Shown here in pieces: positions 1 through 12,544 of a stretch of 64,000 nt of DNA. Source of the DNA: Planococcus citri (lineage: Eukaryota; Arthropoda; Insecta; Hemiptera; Pseudococcidae); contig NC_088681.1 in NCBI RefSeq assembly GCF_950023065.1, positions 64,514,836 through 64,578,835 on the forward strand. The letters are read 5' to 3'. The position numbers and the translations under genes were made by a program. Below the pieces are notes generated by a model. The model was not told the origin of the DNA, ran no database searches, and saw only the letters and a list, made by a program, of their open reading frames with translations. Numbering within the stretch: position 1 is the stretch's first letter; each line of letters starts with the position of its first letter.

Positions 1-1473
1 AGGGGGGGTAAGTTGCTCGTTTGTTGCACGCGTGAATTCTTTTCACCTTTTTGTACATTATTAAAATAACGTATGCATTTTTGGGGCGATTCGCGTGACT
101 CGAGTTAAATCTATCCTCTCTCTCTTTTAAGAGATGAATTCTTCTTCGCCTTTTATTACACGCGTACAAGAAAGGTTACCTAGACCTACCGTACATGTAA
201 GAAATCATCCGATTTTCTATTCACCTTTCTTACCTTACCTACCTGCTGAAGCTGAAGCGAAACGAAGCACGCGAATAACGCGTGCTTATTCGTGTACCTT
301 TGGTTTTTTTTTTTGGGCCATTTTCCGCATCATTGTGGTGTAAAACACGATCAACAGAGTGTTTTGGGTTTCCACTATTGACTCGCCAATTGACGTTTTA
401 TAACCAAAAACCATCTTCATCGACTTGCTTTCTCATCGCTAATTCAATTACAAACCCTGGTCTGCTCCTTCGCCTCCAGTCTGAGTAGAAATTTACTCGA
501 TAATACCTTACTACTATATATCGAGAAGTAATCGTTTATTCGTTGTAGGTGGTTTTACAATCTTTTGTACGGGGGTATTTAATTAAGCCATCCGAAATAG
601 GTCAAGCTTTCCGTCGTCGTCGTCTTAATATCCCTTACACAACTGACCAAACAAAAGGGTTAAATAATTTATCAAATTACTCCCTTATACATAATAATAC
701 CAACCTACCTGCTCTTATAATATAGAGGTACCTTTCTAATTTTATGTTTCGTGCCGAGCAAGCAGCTTACTATGTACAGTGCCTCTCTTACGAAACGATG
801 GTCTATTCTATAATAGTTATTTTCTGCGCGAAACTAGTATGACGTGAAAATTCCACCAGAGAATTCAATCGTGCCCCTCTACGCTATAAACAATTACATT
901 ATCAGGTAATTTTTGTTCCCGTATACCTATTACCTATACGTACCTATATAAAAAGCTGCACCAGCTAGAATGGAAACTAAACTCTCTACAACCCACGATG
1001 TCAATTTATTCGGTGTAATTTGATTGCTGCACGACCGCTGCGAAAATAAGTACAAAATCCGAGAGCTGAATTAACGATTCCACCGAATGAAGGAATTTTT
1101 CATCGTTTATAATACGTATACCACCTTTTGTAGCTGTCTGTTGGGATAAGGCGAGCTGGAGCTTTCGAGATGATGAATTTTATCATTATTGAATTGGCCA
1201 ATTTTATTTTATTATTGTATATTATTTTTTTGGTGAAATACGAGATGGTTTTCATTTCGCTTGGCCGAAGGGATTTTAACGCTTGGTTCGCATTTTAATG
1301 GGCTCTCGAGTAATAAATTTTTTTGTTTAATGAGAAGTTTGTAATTTGGTTAAAAAATCGTGCTCGTTTGTGTGCCATCTTTTGATGATGGTTGTGTCGT
1401 TAGTTATTTTCTCGACGAGTTGGGGAGAATGAAAGGCACAGGATGAAGGGGCTGCATTGCTAAGATGATCTGA
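1..1473. other. intergenic, no gene recognised
   Basis: AT-rich DNA with short CT-rich tracts and TACCTAC words. Two short overlapping open frames (134-343 and 282-488) show no recognisable domain and no splice context, and I treat them as chance. The first bases read like a possible splice donor (GGTAAG at 7-12), so the window could begin at the end of an exon, but nothing else supports this. No repeat pair or RNA gene is visible. Confidence 0.5.
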
Positions 1474-2860
1474 CAAGGGAACCTCTTGAGGTATCCGCCT
1501 CCGATTTGAACAGGACTGCGATTTTTGGAAAGAGCATGTTCTAAAACCCCCAAATCCAAATTTTCAGCTGCCCAAAAACATTTTTTGATTTTTGGCAAAT
1601 TTTTGAAAATCCTGATTTATGTTTTTTTTTTAAAAAGTACGTACTTGATCATGATCAGTAAAAATGTTCAACATAAGTCCTAAAATTGATATTGACCCCC
1701 CCCAATCCAAATTTCGCCATTTCCAGCCATTCTGGAGCCTCCAGCGCTATTTTACAATTTCTCCAGAATTTTGAATTTGCTCCAGAAGGCGTGAATATGA
1801 AGTTGGGCAGCTAAAAATCGAGTTGTGTGTTATGCTCAAACTGTTTAACGAATTTATCCACATTTGAGCCGATTCTGGAGCGGACACCTCAAGAGTGGTT
1901 TTTTGACCACCAGTTTTTTTTCAAAATAAAAATATCCAAAAATCAAAAATTTCTCGTTTGTGAGAAAATTGTTGAAATTTGCGCGAATCGCTATATTTCT
2001 TCATTAATTAACCACGCGAGAGCGAATTTAGCCATTTCCAGCCTTTCTTGGGCTTCCCTTTAATTTTTGGATATTTTTATTATGAAAAAAGATTGTCAAA
2101 AACCCACTCTTGAGGTGTCCCCTCCAGAATCGGCTCAAATGTGAATAAATTCGTTAAACAGGTCGAGTATAACACACAACTCGATTTTTAGCTGCCCAAC
2201 TTCATATCCACGCCTTCTGGAGCAAATTGAAAATTCTGGAGAAATTGAATAATCGCGCTGGAGCCTCCAGAATAGCTGGAAATGGCGAAATTCGCCCTCA
2301 TGGGGTTAGTTCATGACGAAATACTGCGATTCGCGCAAATTTCGAAAATTTTCTCGCAAACAGGAAATTTTTGATTTTTGAATATTTTTATTTTGAAAAA
2401 AAGCTGGTGGTCAAAAAACCACTCTTGAGGTGTCCGCTCCAGAATCGGCTCAAATGTGGATAAATTCGTTAAACAGTTTGAGCATAACACACAACTCGAT
2501 TTTTAGCTGCCCAACTTCATATTCACGCCTTCTGGAGCAAATTCAAAATTCTGGAGAAATTGAAAAATAGCGCTGGAGGCTCTAGAATGGCTGGAAATGG
2601 CGAAATTTGGATTTTGGGGGTTAATATCAGACATATCAGTTTTAGGACTTATTTTGAACATTTTTACTGATCAAGTACGTACATTAAAAAAAAAGCCTAA
2701 TCTCCAAAATAGTCAATTTTGGATTTTCAAAAATTCGCCAAAAATCGAAAAATGAACTTGTGCAGCTGAAAACATGGATTTGGGGGTTTTAGAACATGAT
2801 CTTTCCAAAAAATCGCGGTCCTGTTCAAATCGGAGGCGGACACCTCAAGAGGTTCCCTTG
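1474..2860. mobile_element. 1.39 kb foldback (long-TIR) element
   Basis: The segment starts CAAGGGAACCTCTTGAGGT and ends with the inverted form, and about 230 bp at each end pair (1474-1700 with 2620-2860). A second ~290 bp module containing CTGGAGGCTCCAG-like words sits inside three times: forward at about 1710-2000 and inverted at about 2054-2300 and 2320-2610. No transposase frame is present, so it is non-autonomous. A 3-base direct repeat TGA flanks it (1471-1473 and 2861-2863), which could be a target duplication or chance. The superfamily is undetermined. The CTGGAGGCTCCAG-type words recur in the element at 39680-42035. Confidence 0.75.
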
Positions 2861-3730
2861 TGAGATTAATTGTCGGTGTCTTTTTAATGTGTTTGGTGTT
2901 TGAAGAAATTTGGAAGGAAATTCAGCAAAGGTGGAGGGAACGGATTGTTTTAAAAAATGGTCAAAATTCGCTGAAAATATTGCTCATGAAGTATTTGAAA
3001 TAAGGTGTCTTGTAAGTCTTGATTTTGCTTACCCAGTTTTTTTCCCTTTTCAAAAATTGCCAAAAAATCCGGTTTCATTGACCAAATTGCAGAAAAACCT
3101 TGCCTTATAGCAAAATTGTCGAAAGGTCTAGTTGTTTTGCAGAATTGGAAAAAAATCCTGGTATGGTGTCAAACTTGCAAAAAATGTTTGCTTTATTGCA
3201 ATAATTTCTCCAAAAGTTTTACTTTTTGCAATAATTCTCAACATTTTATAAAAATTCTACATTTGTACAAATTTTTTAGTTGCAAAAAAATCCTCACGAA
3301 ACTTGGAAAAAAGTTCTTTGGTTCCAGAAATTTTCGAAAAATCATTTTTTTGAAAAACTTGCGAATGAGTTCTGCTTTATTATGTACTCGTATTATCACA
3401 CTTGCAAACAAATTCTGTTGCAAAAAAAAAAAAAATGCTTGCTACATTGCGAGAATTTCCCAAAAAAATTTTCCTTTTGCAATAATTCTCAAAATTTTAT
3501 AAAAATCCTTCATACATTCTTGCAAATTGTCAGAGTTGCCATGAAGTCCTTGCCAAACTTCCAAAATAGTTTTTTTTTTTTGATAGAAATTGCGAAAAAG
3601 TATCATTATTTGATAAAAAATTTCGCTTTCTATCGAAAAATTGTTTCCTTCTTTTCTCCAAAAAATCTTGCATTTTTCAAAAAATGGCCAAAAATCTAGC
3701 GTTTTGCCAAAAATTTCCAGAAAGCTCTTT
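2861..3730. repeat. A-rich degenerate tandem array, left part
   Basis: From about 3040 the sequence is a run of loosely repeated words of the type TTTGC(C)AAAATTGCCAAAAA, with a clear pair of near-identical stretches around 3228-3260 and 3476-3508. The same texture resumes at 6500-6830 right of the foldback element, so that element appears to have landed inside this array. Open frames here (for example 3116-3502 and 3280-3699) are Lys/Phe/Asn-rich by-products of the repeat. No gene is seen. Confidence 0.5.
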
Positions 3731-6493
3731 AGACCACAATCCATACACGAAAAAGTGCTCTAGAAGTTGATTTTGTATTTTTTTTTCGGGAACCAAAAAA
3801 ACGCGCTGCCAAAATGAAGGTACTATGTGCCCCATTCAGAAAAGTGCAATTTTGAAATTTTTCCCTTGCACAAAGGGGGGGTGGACCCTCAAAAAGGTGA
3901 TTTTGGGGACATGGTCGGAACCACAAAAACTCGACGGGGTTGTGTTGGGGGACTTCTCCCGATACCAAATATGTGATTTTTTTCGGTGGCACCCTGCACA
4001 ACTGCATACTGTGGCACTTTTAATGCGATTTTTATGCATTTTTGGCCGATTTCGACGATAAAACGGCTCTGATGACCAGAGTATGGCCTGAAACCAATGG
4101 ATTCTTGGACGTGTGTTGAACGGGGATATTTGAAGCCCAACTACGCAAACACGGTGAAAAAATACTTGCACAACGCGATTTCATGTGCACTAATAGGTTT
4201 GTTACCACTCCCCTCCCCCCGGTATTCAATAATGCATTGTCTATTTGATAATATCGATGCGACCCATCAAAGTGATATGAAATTTCGCGCTGAACTCAAA
4301 AATCGTAATCATTTTCAATTCTGACCTCCCCCCGCGGTGGAGTTTTGACTCCCAAACTGAATATAACGACGATATTAAACAAGTTTACCACATTACACGT
4401 CGATACTGAGGATTTATGTGTACGCAATAAGAATTATTTCTCATATTCGTTTCTGGGAATATTTTTGCTTCAAAAGTTTTCATTCAATCTGCACCCCCTC
4501 CCCTCCCCTTCCCTTCCAAGACTATGTTTGAACATGGATTTGAAAACTTGATAATGACCTATTAAAGTGGTATAAAATTTCGCGCTGAGCTCGAAAATTG
4601 CATTCATTTTTCATTTGCACCCCCTCGGTGGAGTTTTGCCCCCCTCCGACCATAAATCTAACTACGAAAATGAACACGTTGCACATTACGTGTCTGTATA
4701 AATGAGGATTTATGTGTAGGTACGTATTTCAAATGATTCTCACATTTGTTATCTGGGCATGTTTCTGTTTCAAAATTTCTCATCCCATCTCCGTCCCCCT
4801 ACCTTATGGGTTTGAAAACTTGACGCGACCCGTCAAAATGATATAAAATTTAGCGCTGGTCTCGAAAATCTCATTCGTTTTTCATTTTGACCCCTCCCGC
4901 CTCTCCCTACAGTCGATCGATTGTTGTTTCTCATGACTGAATCGAAGTTTGGATACGACGAAGCTCGAGAAAACATTTTCGTGTATTTCTGTTGTTTTTA
5001 AAACACCCACAAATAAATGAAAAATGGAACAACATCAAAAGATACAAAAAAGGTATGAAAAACGAGAAAAAAATATAAACAAACCCAAAAAAGGAATGTA
5101 AATGAAAAATACAAAAAATGTATGCAAAAAAAATGAAAGATGAAAAAAATATAGGTAAACAAGAAAAATGGGACAACATCAAAAGATTGTTCCATTTTTC
5201 TTGTTTACCTATATTTTTTTCATCTTTCATTTTTTTTGCTTGCATTTTTTGTACCTATTTTTCATTTACGTTCCTTTTTTTGGTTTGTTTATATTTTTTT
5301 CTCGTTTTTCATTCCTATTTTGTATCTTTTGATGTTGTTCCATTTTTCTTGTTTATCTATATTTTTTTCATCTTTCATTTTTTTTGCTTGCATTTTTTGT
5401 ATTTTTCATTTACGTTCCTTTTTTTGGTTTGTTTATATTTTTTTCTCGTTTTTCATACCTATTTTGTATCTTTTGATGCTGTTCCATTTTTCTTGTTTAT
5501 CTATATTTTTTTCATCTTTCATTTTTTTTGCTTGCATTTTTGCAACGTTTTCATTTTCGTAGTTAGATTTATGGTCGGAGGGGGGCAAAACTCCACCGAG
5601 GGGGTGCAAATGAAAAATGAATGCAATTTTCGAGCTCAGCGCGAAATTTTATACCACTTTAATAGGTCATTATCAAGTTTTCAAATCCATGTTCAAACAT
5701 AGTCTTGGAAGGGAAGGGGAGGGGAGGGGGTGCAGATTGAATGAAAACTTTTGAAGCAAAAATATTCCCAGAAACGAATATGAGAAATAATTCTTATTGC
5801 GTACACATAAATCCTCAGTATCGACGTGTAATGTGGTAAACTTGTTTAATATCGTCGTTATATTCAGTTTGGGAGTCAAAACTCCACCGCGGGGGGAGGT
5901 CAGAATTGAAAATGATTACGATTTTTGAGTTCAGCGCGAAATTTCATATCACTTTGATGGGTCGCATCGATATTATCAAATAGACAATGCATTATTGAAT
6001 ACCGGGGGGAGGGGAGTGGTAACAAACCTATTAGTGCACATGAAATCGCGTTGTGCAAGTATTTTTTCACCGTGTTTGCGTAGTTGGGCTTCAAATATCC
6101 CCGTTCAACACACGTCCAAGAATCCATTGGTTTCAGGCCATACTCTGGTCATCAGAGCCGTTTTATCGTCGAAATCGGCCAAAAATGCATAAAAATCGCA
6201 TTAAAAGTGCCACAGTATGCAGTTGTGCAGGGTGCCACCGAAAAAAATCACATATTTGGTATCGGGAGAAGTCCCCCAACACAACCCCGTCGAGTTTTTG
6301 TGGTTCCGACCATGTCCCCAAAATCACCTTTTTGAGGGTCCACCCCCCATTTGTGCAAGGGAAAAATTTCAAAATTGCACTTTTCTGAATGGGGCACATA
6401 GTACCTTCATTTTGGCAGCGCGTTTTTTTGGTTCCCGAAAAAAAAATACAAAATCAACTTCTAGAGCACTTTTTCGTGTATGGATTGTGGTCT
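3731..6493. mobile_element. 2.76 kb foldback element with ~950 bp near-identical arms
   Basis: Arms run about 3731-4685 and 5540-6493 and are inverted copies. Frames of 68, 75, 65, 83 and 111 residues are translated identically from both arms on opposite strands; I noticed one clear base change, in the G/C run near 3875 and its partner near 6352. The ends are AGACCACAATCC and its complement. The ~855 bp spacer holds tandem repeats. There is no transposase and I see no clear target-site duplication. Such arm identity means recent origin or ongoing gene conversion between arms. An assembly-made palindrome is also possible, although the non-palindromic spacer argues against a trivial artefact. 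Confidence 0.85.
5020..5550. repeat. ~145 bp tandem repeat plus inverted copy in foldback spacer
   Basis: A T-rich unit starting GTTCCATTTTTCTTGTTTA occurs at about 5188, 5336 and 5480 (period ~145 bp). An inverted copy lies immediately to the left at about 5020-5187, making the centre of the foldback element itself a hairpin. The 194- and 108-residue frames over this stretch are Phe/Ile-rich translations of the repeat and not genes. Confidence 0.8.
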
Positions 6494-7422
6494 ACTTCCT
6501 TTGACAAAAATTGTCAAAGTCAAGTTTTTTTTTTCAAAAACTTTTAAGTTTTTCAAAATCCAAAAAAAAACGTCTATTTTTATCAAAAAGTTACAGAATA
6601 GTCGAAACTTTTCAAAATTGAAAACCAGAACGGGGCAAAATGTCTTATTCACGTTTAGCCACTTTTTTGAACCTTTTTTTGGTTGCTGATGTTACTGTTT
6701 TTTGGAAAAATTGAGTACGAGTCTTGAAATTGCCAAAAAAATCCTTTCCTTATTGTCGAACTTGCAAATAAAAATTCCTACGTTATGCTAAAATTGCCAA
6801 AAACTATTGTTTTTTTTTTGTTACCAAAATCCATAATTTGCGATCCAAAAAAATAACAATTTTTTTTGTACCATTTGACAAAAATAGAAGTGTGCCTCCC
6901 TCCCTGCCTCCCTCCCATATCGGTTTTTTGTCAAGTGTACAAAAACTACCTTTCCCACTTTTTCTTATGTCTTTCTTCGGAATTATTTTTTCTCCGTTTT
7001 TTTTTTCAGAATTGTTGCGATTTTTTCTTGAAAACATGAGCATTTTAAACTGTTTCTTTCTTTCCCCTCAAGTTGAATTGTGTTCAGATTTTGTTTTGCT
7101 TTTGGATTGACGTGTTTGCCAGGTACCATATGAAACATTATTCAAAGAATAATATATTCTCTCTTTTTGAACATCTTAGTCAATTTTTTCATCAACCTTA
7201 CAGGTTTGATTATTTTTTTCGTGATTTTTGCATAATTTACTGGGAGCAAATCTGTTTGAAAAATAATTTGAAATTACCTATGTGCCAATTTTTTAAAAAC
7301 TTGCAAATTTGAATTATCGAGTCGAATGCTCGTCTCTTCATATTGCTCGTAGATTGTACAATAAAACGAAATTCTCCGCCAATAAATTTCTAATCGCATA
7401 CTTTGTTTTGATATTGTTTCAG
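6494..7422. other. non-coding, right part of A-rich array then unremarkable DNA
   Basis: 6500-6830 continues the degenerate TTGCCAAAAATT-type array interrupted by the foldback element. A CCTCCCTCCCTGCCTCC tract lies near 6895-6917. The remainder is AT-rich. From about 7350 the sequence becomes similar to the intron preceding the candidate exon at 28822 (shared words ATAAAACGAAATT and AATAAATT). Confidence 0.45.
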
Positions 7423-7502
7423 TTGTGCCCGAATTTATGTACATCGGATCTGAATATTATTGATTTACGTTTTCGTCCGGTTTGCTGCTTGTCTCCAGAA
7501 CG
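7423..7502 (+). other. candidate exon A (duplicated, function unknown)
   Basis: An 80-base segment is bounded by a good acceptor (polypyrimidine then TTTCAG) and a good donor (GTAAGTG). The segment, its upstream ~70 bases and its downstream ~50 bases resemble 28822-28915 and its flanks. One frame is open through it, while the aligned frame of the second copy has a stop, so it is more likely non-coding or a 5' UTR exon than a protein exon. It lies 6 kb upstream of Hey on the same strand and might be an alternative 5' exon of Hey. However, the second copy lies beyond the 3' end of Hey, so a separate transcript is equally possible. Confidence 0.4.
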
Positions 7503-10500
7503 GTAAGTGCAGTTTGATTGTATGATAGCGAAAATAATCCACACGAAAGCTCGAATTACGTACGAATGGAATGACATCGAGCTGTATTTTTTTTTTGCTG
7601 ATTTTTCGCTTATTTAAAAGGTGGTGGGTATTGAGTAAGGTAAAAATGGCGCATCGAGTTTTTATTTCTTTGCCATCGTGTTCGAAAGGATCACTCGCAA
7701 CAAATGTACTGTACGTAGAAAAATCTAAACAAAAGCTTTAGTTCTCGTTTCAACTTAATCACTAAAGCTATAAAAAGATCGAACGTATCTAGAATTTTCA
7801 GTTGTGTATTTGCAAGTAACTCGAATATGATGTTACAATAAATTATTTATATGTACAGAATACATATGAGACAGAAGCAGTGCTCTTGTAGATTTTGTCA
7901 TCGTAATTCCATATAATTTGATACTGTGTCTTATACTTGATGCTACCTACGTAATTGAAGAAAGTTGACCTCAAAAAACTTTCCCTCGGTCTCCTAAATC
8001 AGAATTTATCTAGTCATAAAAAACAAAAAAACCACTACAAATTTATCACGTTCCTTTCACACACCCTGTTGTGAAATTTTCCACGCATTAGCGAAAACCG
8101 CACACTCTCCGACGACGACATCTTCTATACCCAGATATTTTTGATCCTTTCCTTTCGCGTGAAAATATGTAGAAGAAAATACCTCGACATGTTTGAAATA
8201 CTCGTCGTCGTAAAAGCTGGTCGAGGATTAAAACAGCGTCGAATTTTAACGTCTAGTCGATGCGACAGGTTAAAATCGCGCACGTAAATTTCTCTCTAAC
8301 ACCTTTTAGTATACGTGTCAAGTCTGTACATCTTTTACCTACCCGTTTTGCTCTTCCACCTCCAGCTCCACCTCGCCTGTGTGTCGCGAGCTTTTGTATA
8401 TACAGGATAAAATCTCGAAGCTCGAACATACGTTTGGCAGTTTTGTCATGCTTTCGGATGGCAAATTTTATCGTCTTACACGCGCACTCAACAACGACAA
8501 CAGAATGAGATACAATATTTTGCCAATATTTGAGCGTGCTTTGAATAAAAGCTTCGATTCTCATTGAATTTTCTTATCGTATAGTTACTTCACCTCTATA
8601 CCTGTCGTGTTGCTTGACGTTCGAACGGCTAAGCTATTATGTTGATGGGAAAGTTCGACGTAAGTGGAACTTTTTTTTTCTAAGTACTGAAGAAGACGAC
8701 GACGACGTAGAGGGCTGTTGTTACGGCGCGAGCGATGGGCGTAGAATATGCTTTCCTGTTTTTTGTTGTTGCTCTTTTTTTTACCGGTGTCGGATTTCGT
8801 TTCCGAGATTTTTTTTTTTGTAAATTTTATCTGTTAGTGCAGTTTTGAACCGTCTGTGGTCTCCATTTCGATCGGTTTTGGCCCCAACTTTAGAAAAAGG
8901 TTCCTGTTGATTCAAGTTGCCTTTTTTTCAGCAATTAGATTCCTGCCATCGATATTTTTGAACTAGAAAAAAAAAAAAAAAAAAAAAAATAGGAAAATTC
9001 GTGGTTTACGAGCAATGCGTTCACGCCGAAATTTGGTTTGACCCCCTCCCCCCTCCCCTTCATTTTAATTTTCATAATCAATTTATGGTCTCTTCAAACT
9101 CTTCTGGGGCCTGCAAATAATTTTCAAATTCTTCTATTCTCAAAAAATTAAAAAATTAAAAATCTTACCTAAATCTGTGTATGCAAGTTTGAAGGTGTTG
9201 AATGTCCTTTTTTATGTAAATTTTTTCAAATTCGAAAATCATGGAAACTTCAAAATGGCTTGAAAGCACCATCAGTCGATTTTGATGGTGAAATATGAGA
9301 TATGAACGAAATTTTAGCTTTCTACCCCAATTTGATTAAGTTTTTCATTTTTAACATAGGAAAAAATGAACCAAATTTTAAATTCAAAAATTTATCAAAA
9401 ATTAAGAAATGGAATTTTTAGTTTATGCGTAATGCAATTTGGTCTGGTGGACTGGTATATTTTTGAATTTTCTTTTGAAAATTATTGCGAGCAAAAAATA
9501 CACCAAAGCTCCACTCATAATCGACTGCGTTGAATTATTGAAATACCTCGAAGGGTTCACCTGAATTCTTATTTTTTCAGCACTTTTAGAGCAAAGATGT
9601 TTCAAAGTTTGGAACATTTCAAACCTATTATCAGATTATCAATTTCAATGTTTTGAACAAAAAAATTATCGAATCTGGCAAATTTTCGCGGTGTTTAAAA
9701 AAATTCAGCTGCTCATAAATTGAATTTCATCAAACAAGACCTGTGACTATGTCGAATCTGCCCAGTTTTGTGTTTAGGTCCTCCAAGTTTGGTTGAAATT
9801 TTTGTGTAGGGTTTTCTCATTAGAAAAGAAGCCCAAATTCCCTATATGGCAAATGGAATGGAGTTTTTTTTTTCAGAAGTTGAAATTTTTTGTCATAATG
9901 CCCTTTGAAATTGGTTGTCATTTTTACTGAATTTTCTCAAATTTTACAAATATGTAATTTATTATTGATTTACTGCGATTTTAATGGGTTTTTTGGGGGG
10001 AGGGGGGATTTTTTTCATTGTTTCAACTTTTTGTCACGCATTTTTGGCTCATTTGGCTAAAATTTCAATATTTTTTTGTTGATATTTCAATGTTTTTTTC
10101 TGAATATTTTTGCTCTGAAATGTCACAATTTTCTGTTAATTTTCGGATATTTTATTTGTGGGGAGGGGGGGGGTGTTGATAAATTTTTACTACAACTTCA
10201 TCAATTTAAAACGTTTTTAGCACTTCATTTTGGATTTTTGGCAAATTTTACTGAAATTTCATAATTTTTTGAGCCTTGCCTACGATGTTTCTGATGATTT
10301 TTTTTGGTTGTGGAGGTTTTTTTTTCAATGATGCTTGACGCAATTTTTTGTCAATTTTTTCCAAATTTTACTGTAGTTTCATAAGTTTTTTTGGTGGTAC
10401 TGGTGTTTTTAATGCTTTTTAGAATATTTTATGTCATATTTACAATGTTTTTTCGTGCATATTTTTTGGAAAATTTAATTTTTCAATTTCATCATTTTAA

Positions 10501-10817
10501 TTAATGACAATTTCATGATTTTTTACAATTGTTTTTTTCTTTCTACGTGTGTTGGTACTTTTTCCTGTGTTTTGAAGAAGTTTTGTAAGGTAGTGAGAGT
10601 GGCCTATAAAATATTCGCCGACAATTTCAAAAGTTGAAAGTTGAGCATTTTTGAAAAGCTTGTAAAATTTCGGGGCAAGATCTTCATACTTAATTCCCCC
10701 GTCCCAAAAACAGATAGCATGTATTTTTACGATATTCATAAGGTGGAGTGGGGGGGGGGGTGTACAGAGCCCTAAAATTTTGATCAAAATGTGAGAAAAG
10801 TCAAATATTGTGTAGCA
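7503..10817. other. intergenic, no gene recognised
   Basis: Mixed AT-rich DNA. It contains a GAC/GAG-rich short run near 8693-8715, a pure A tract of over 20 bases around 8968-8990, and C-rich or G-rich tracts near 9044 and 9990-10005. Open frames at 8253-8564 (minus), 8260-8508 and 10497-10787 (minus) have no domain, biased composition and no splice context. Nothing identifiable was found. Confidence 0.5.
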
Positions 10818-11562
10818 GGCCTGGCATCTTACTGAGTCACTTTTATAGTGACTTGGTCACTTTTGGTTACTTTTTTCATCAAAAAGTCACTATTGATCAC
10901 TTTTCTCCCCAAAAAAGTCACTTTTTTGATTTTTTTTTTCGTTTTTTAAACAAAAAACCGTTTTTAATCCAAATTATCTTGTTTTTACTCATTTTCGAAG
11001 GGTTTTATGCGAATTTTCTTTATTAAACAATTTCAGAATATTAAAAACACAAATTTTTACTTTTCGAAACATCAATTTTCGAAAGCTTTTGCCCTCGCTT
11101 CGCTCGGGCTTGTTTTCTTTTCTTTTTCAAAATAAAGATGAAAATTTATTTTTTTTAAAATCAAGTACTGAAGCCAAAAAAAAAATTTCTCACCAAAAAA
11201 CATCGTTTTTATGCCTCTCAAAATACAAATTTTCAAGAGCTTTCGCCCTCGATTAGGCCTGTCTTTTTTCATTTTCAAAATCAACTTCCTTCAAAAAAAC
11301 ATCATTCAAATTCTAAAATTTTAAAAATAAAGAAATGAGCTAAGTACTCGTTCTCACATTTAAAAAAAAACGGATTTTCCGGTGGGGCCAGACTGGAGAA
11401 TAAAGTAATAGTTTTTAGGTGAGATATTGAACGTTTTTTTGCTTTTGTTTTTCGATTTTTTGCTCTCCTGAACGCTGGAATTTAAAAAAAATTGGTCACT
11501 TTTTTCACTGATGAAAGTCACTAAAGTCACTTTTTTTTAGAAAAATTTGGGTATGATGCCTG
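10818..11562. mobile_element. hAT-like non-autonomous element, 745 bp
   Basis: Both sides carry the 8-base direct repeat GTGTAGCA (10810-10817 and 11563-11570), the length expected for hAT target duplications. The ends are short imperfect inverted repeats (CTGGCATCTTA near 10821, and CAGGCATCATA read inward from 11562). Subterminal repeats of AGTCACTTTT occur at both ends, a layout typical of hAT subterminal transposase-binding sites. Inside are two copies of the word block around GCTTTTGCCCTCGCTTCG (about 11085 and 11238). A relic of the right end appears near 46155-46210. There is no transposase frame. Confidence 0.65.
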
Positions 11563-11570
11563 GTGTAGCA

Positions 11571-12500
11571 TATTGTGTCAAATGGTTTCGAGAACGCTGA
11601 ATACAAAAATTTCAACTCATTTTTCTTCATTTCAGCCCCTCCAACATCCCCATTGGGCCCCAAAATTTCCTGAAAATTGAAGATATTGCGTGACATATGG
11701 TTTACTACGCTTTTGGGTGCCCCAAATACCAATATCAGGTTTTTTTTGATTCGGTACCTGCCAAGCTCTCATTGGCTTCTTCAATTTTCCAAAAAACGAG
11801 GATTTCAAGTCCAAGTAAACCATGTGTTGGTGATTTGGCATGAAAATCTTGATAATTAAATGATCTAATTTGTAGTAATCGAAGGTATGTAGAAGACTTG
11901 TTTCTTTAAACTGGCATAAAACTCATTGAAATTGACGAATTGCTTAAAAAATTACTCAACTTGGTACATAAAAAACTTAGTCCAAACGAATAGTAGGTAG
12001 GTAGTGAAATTCCGTAAATTTCCCAATATCCGGAAGTAAACTCGAACAGCAGTTGAATTCAATGTTTACTTTTCTCGTGATATTGCCAAAAATCCAAATT
12101 TCGTGCATTTTGTGACAGGGACGCTGCTGGAGAGAGGGGTAGGGGTTCGGGTTCTGGAATTTCGCCTCGTGATGGTATTTTGAGGCACCTGTGCCTCTTT
12201 GGAAAATTTCTTCACTACGACGCGTGTCCGAGCACGTGTACCAGTAAGAGGTGAGAAAGAAAAAAAACCTATTTCGTGAACGTGAATGCAACAGCTTATA
12301 AGAAGGCATGAGACCGCAAGGCGGCTGCCCTGAAAACCGCGAGTGGCGATTGTCGTAGTCGCAGACGCAGACGCAGGCGACTTCGGCCACATACACATAC
12401 TCGTATACATATAGTACACGCGTGTTTTTAGCGCTTCTCCAGCACTCCAGCAGCCGCCGCTGCGCTCCGTGTGAACTAATCGTAATACACATAATAATAA
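11571..12500. other. non-coding DNA upstream of Hey
   Basis: 11575-11720 is related to the ~130 bp minisatellite unit at 45245-45800 (shared CCCCAAAA, TTTCGA and ATAT words), so this is a dispersed repeat fragment. The rest rises in GC content toward Hey. A 171-residue minus-strand frame at 11977-12492 has no domain and is probably chance in a less AT-rich stretch. A CACGTG box lies at 12233-12238. Confidence 0.45.
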
Positions 12501-12508
12501 TAAAGATA

Positions 12509-12544
<36 letters not shown>

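Noticed and set aside
5118..5702. 194-residue ORF rich in Phe and Ile, resembling a multi-pass membrane protein
   Set aside because: It is a translation of T-rich ~145 bp tandem repeats in the spacer of a foldback element.
3729..6504. Pairs of identical ORFs (for example 4345-4551 and 5673-5879) on opposite strands
   Set aside because: Identity follows from the near-perfect inverted arms, not from protein conservation; all frames are equally kept.
11977..12492. 171-residue minus-strand ORF upstream of Hey
   Set aside because: Composition and overlap with the CT repeat and promoter-like stretch suggest chance; no domain, no start context, no splice partner.
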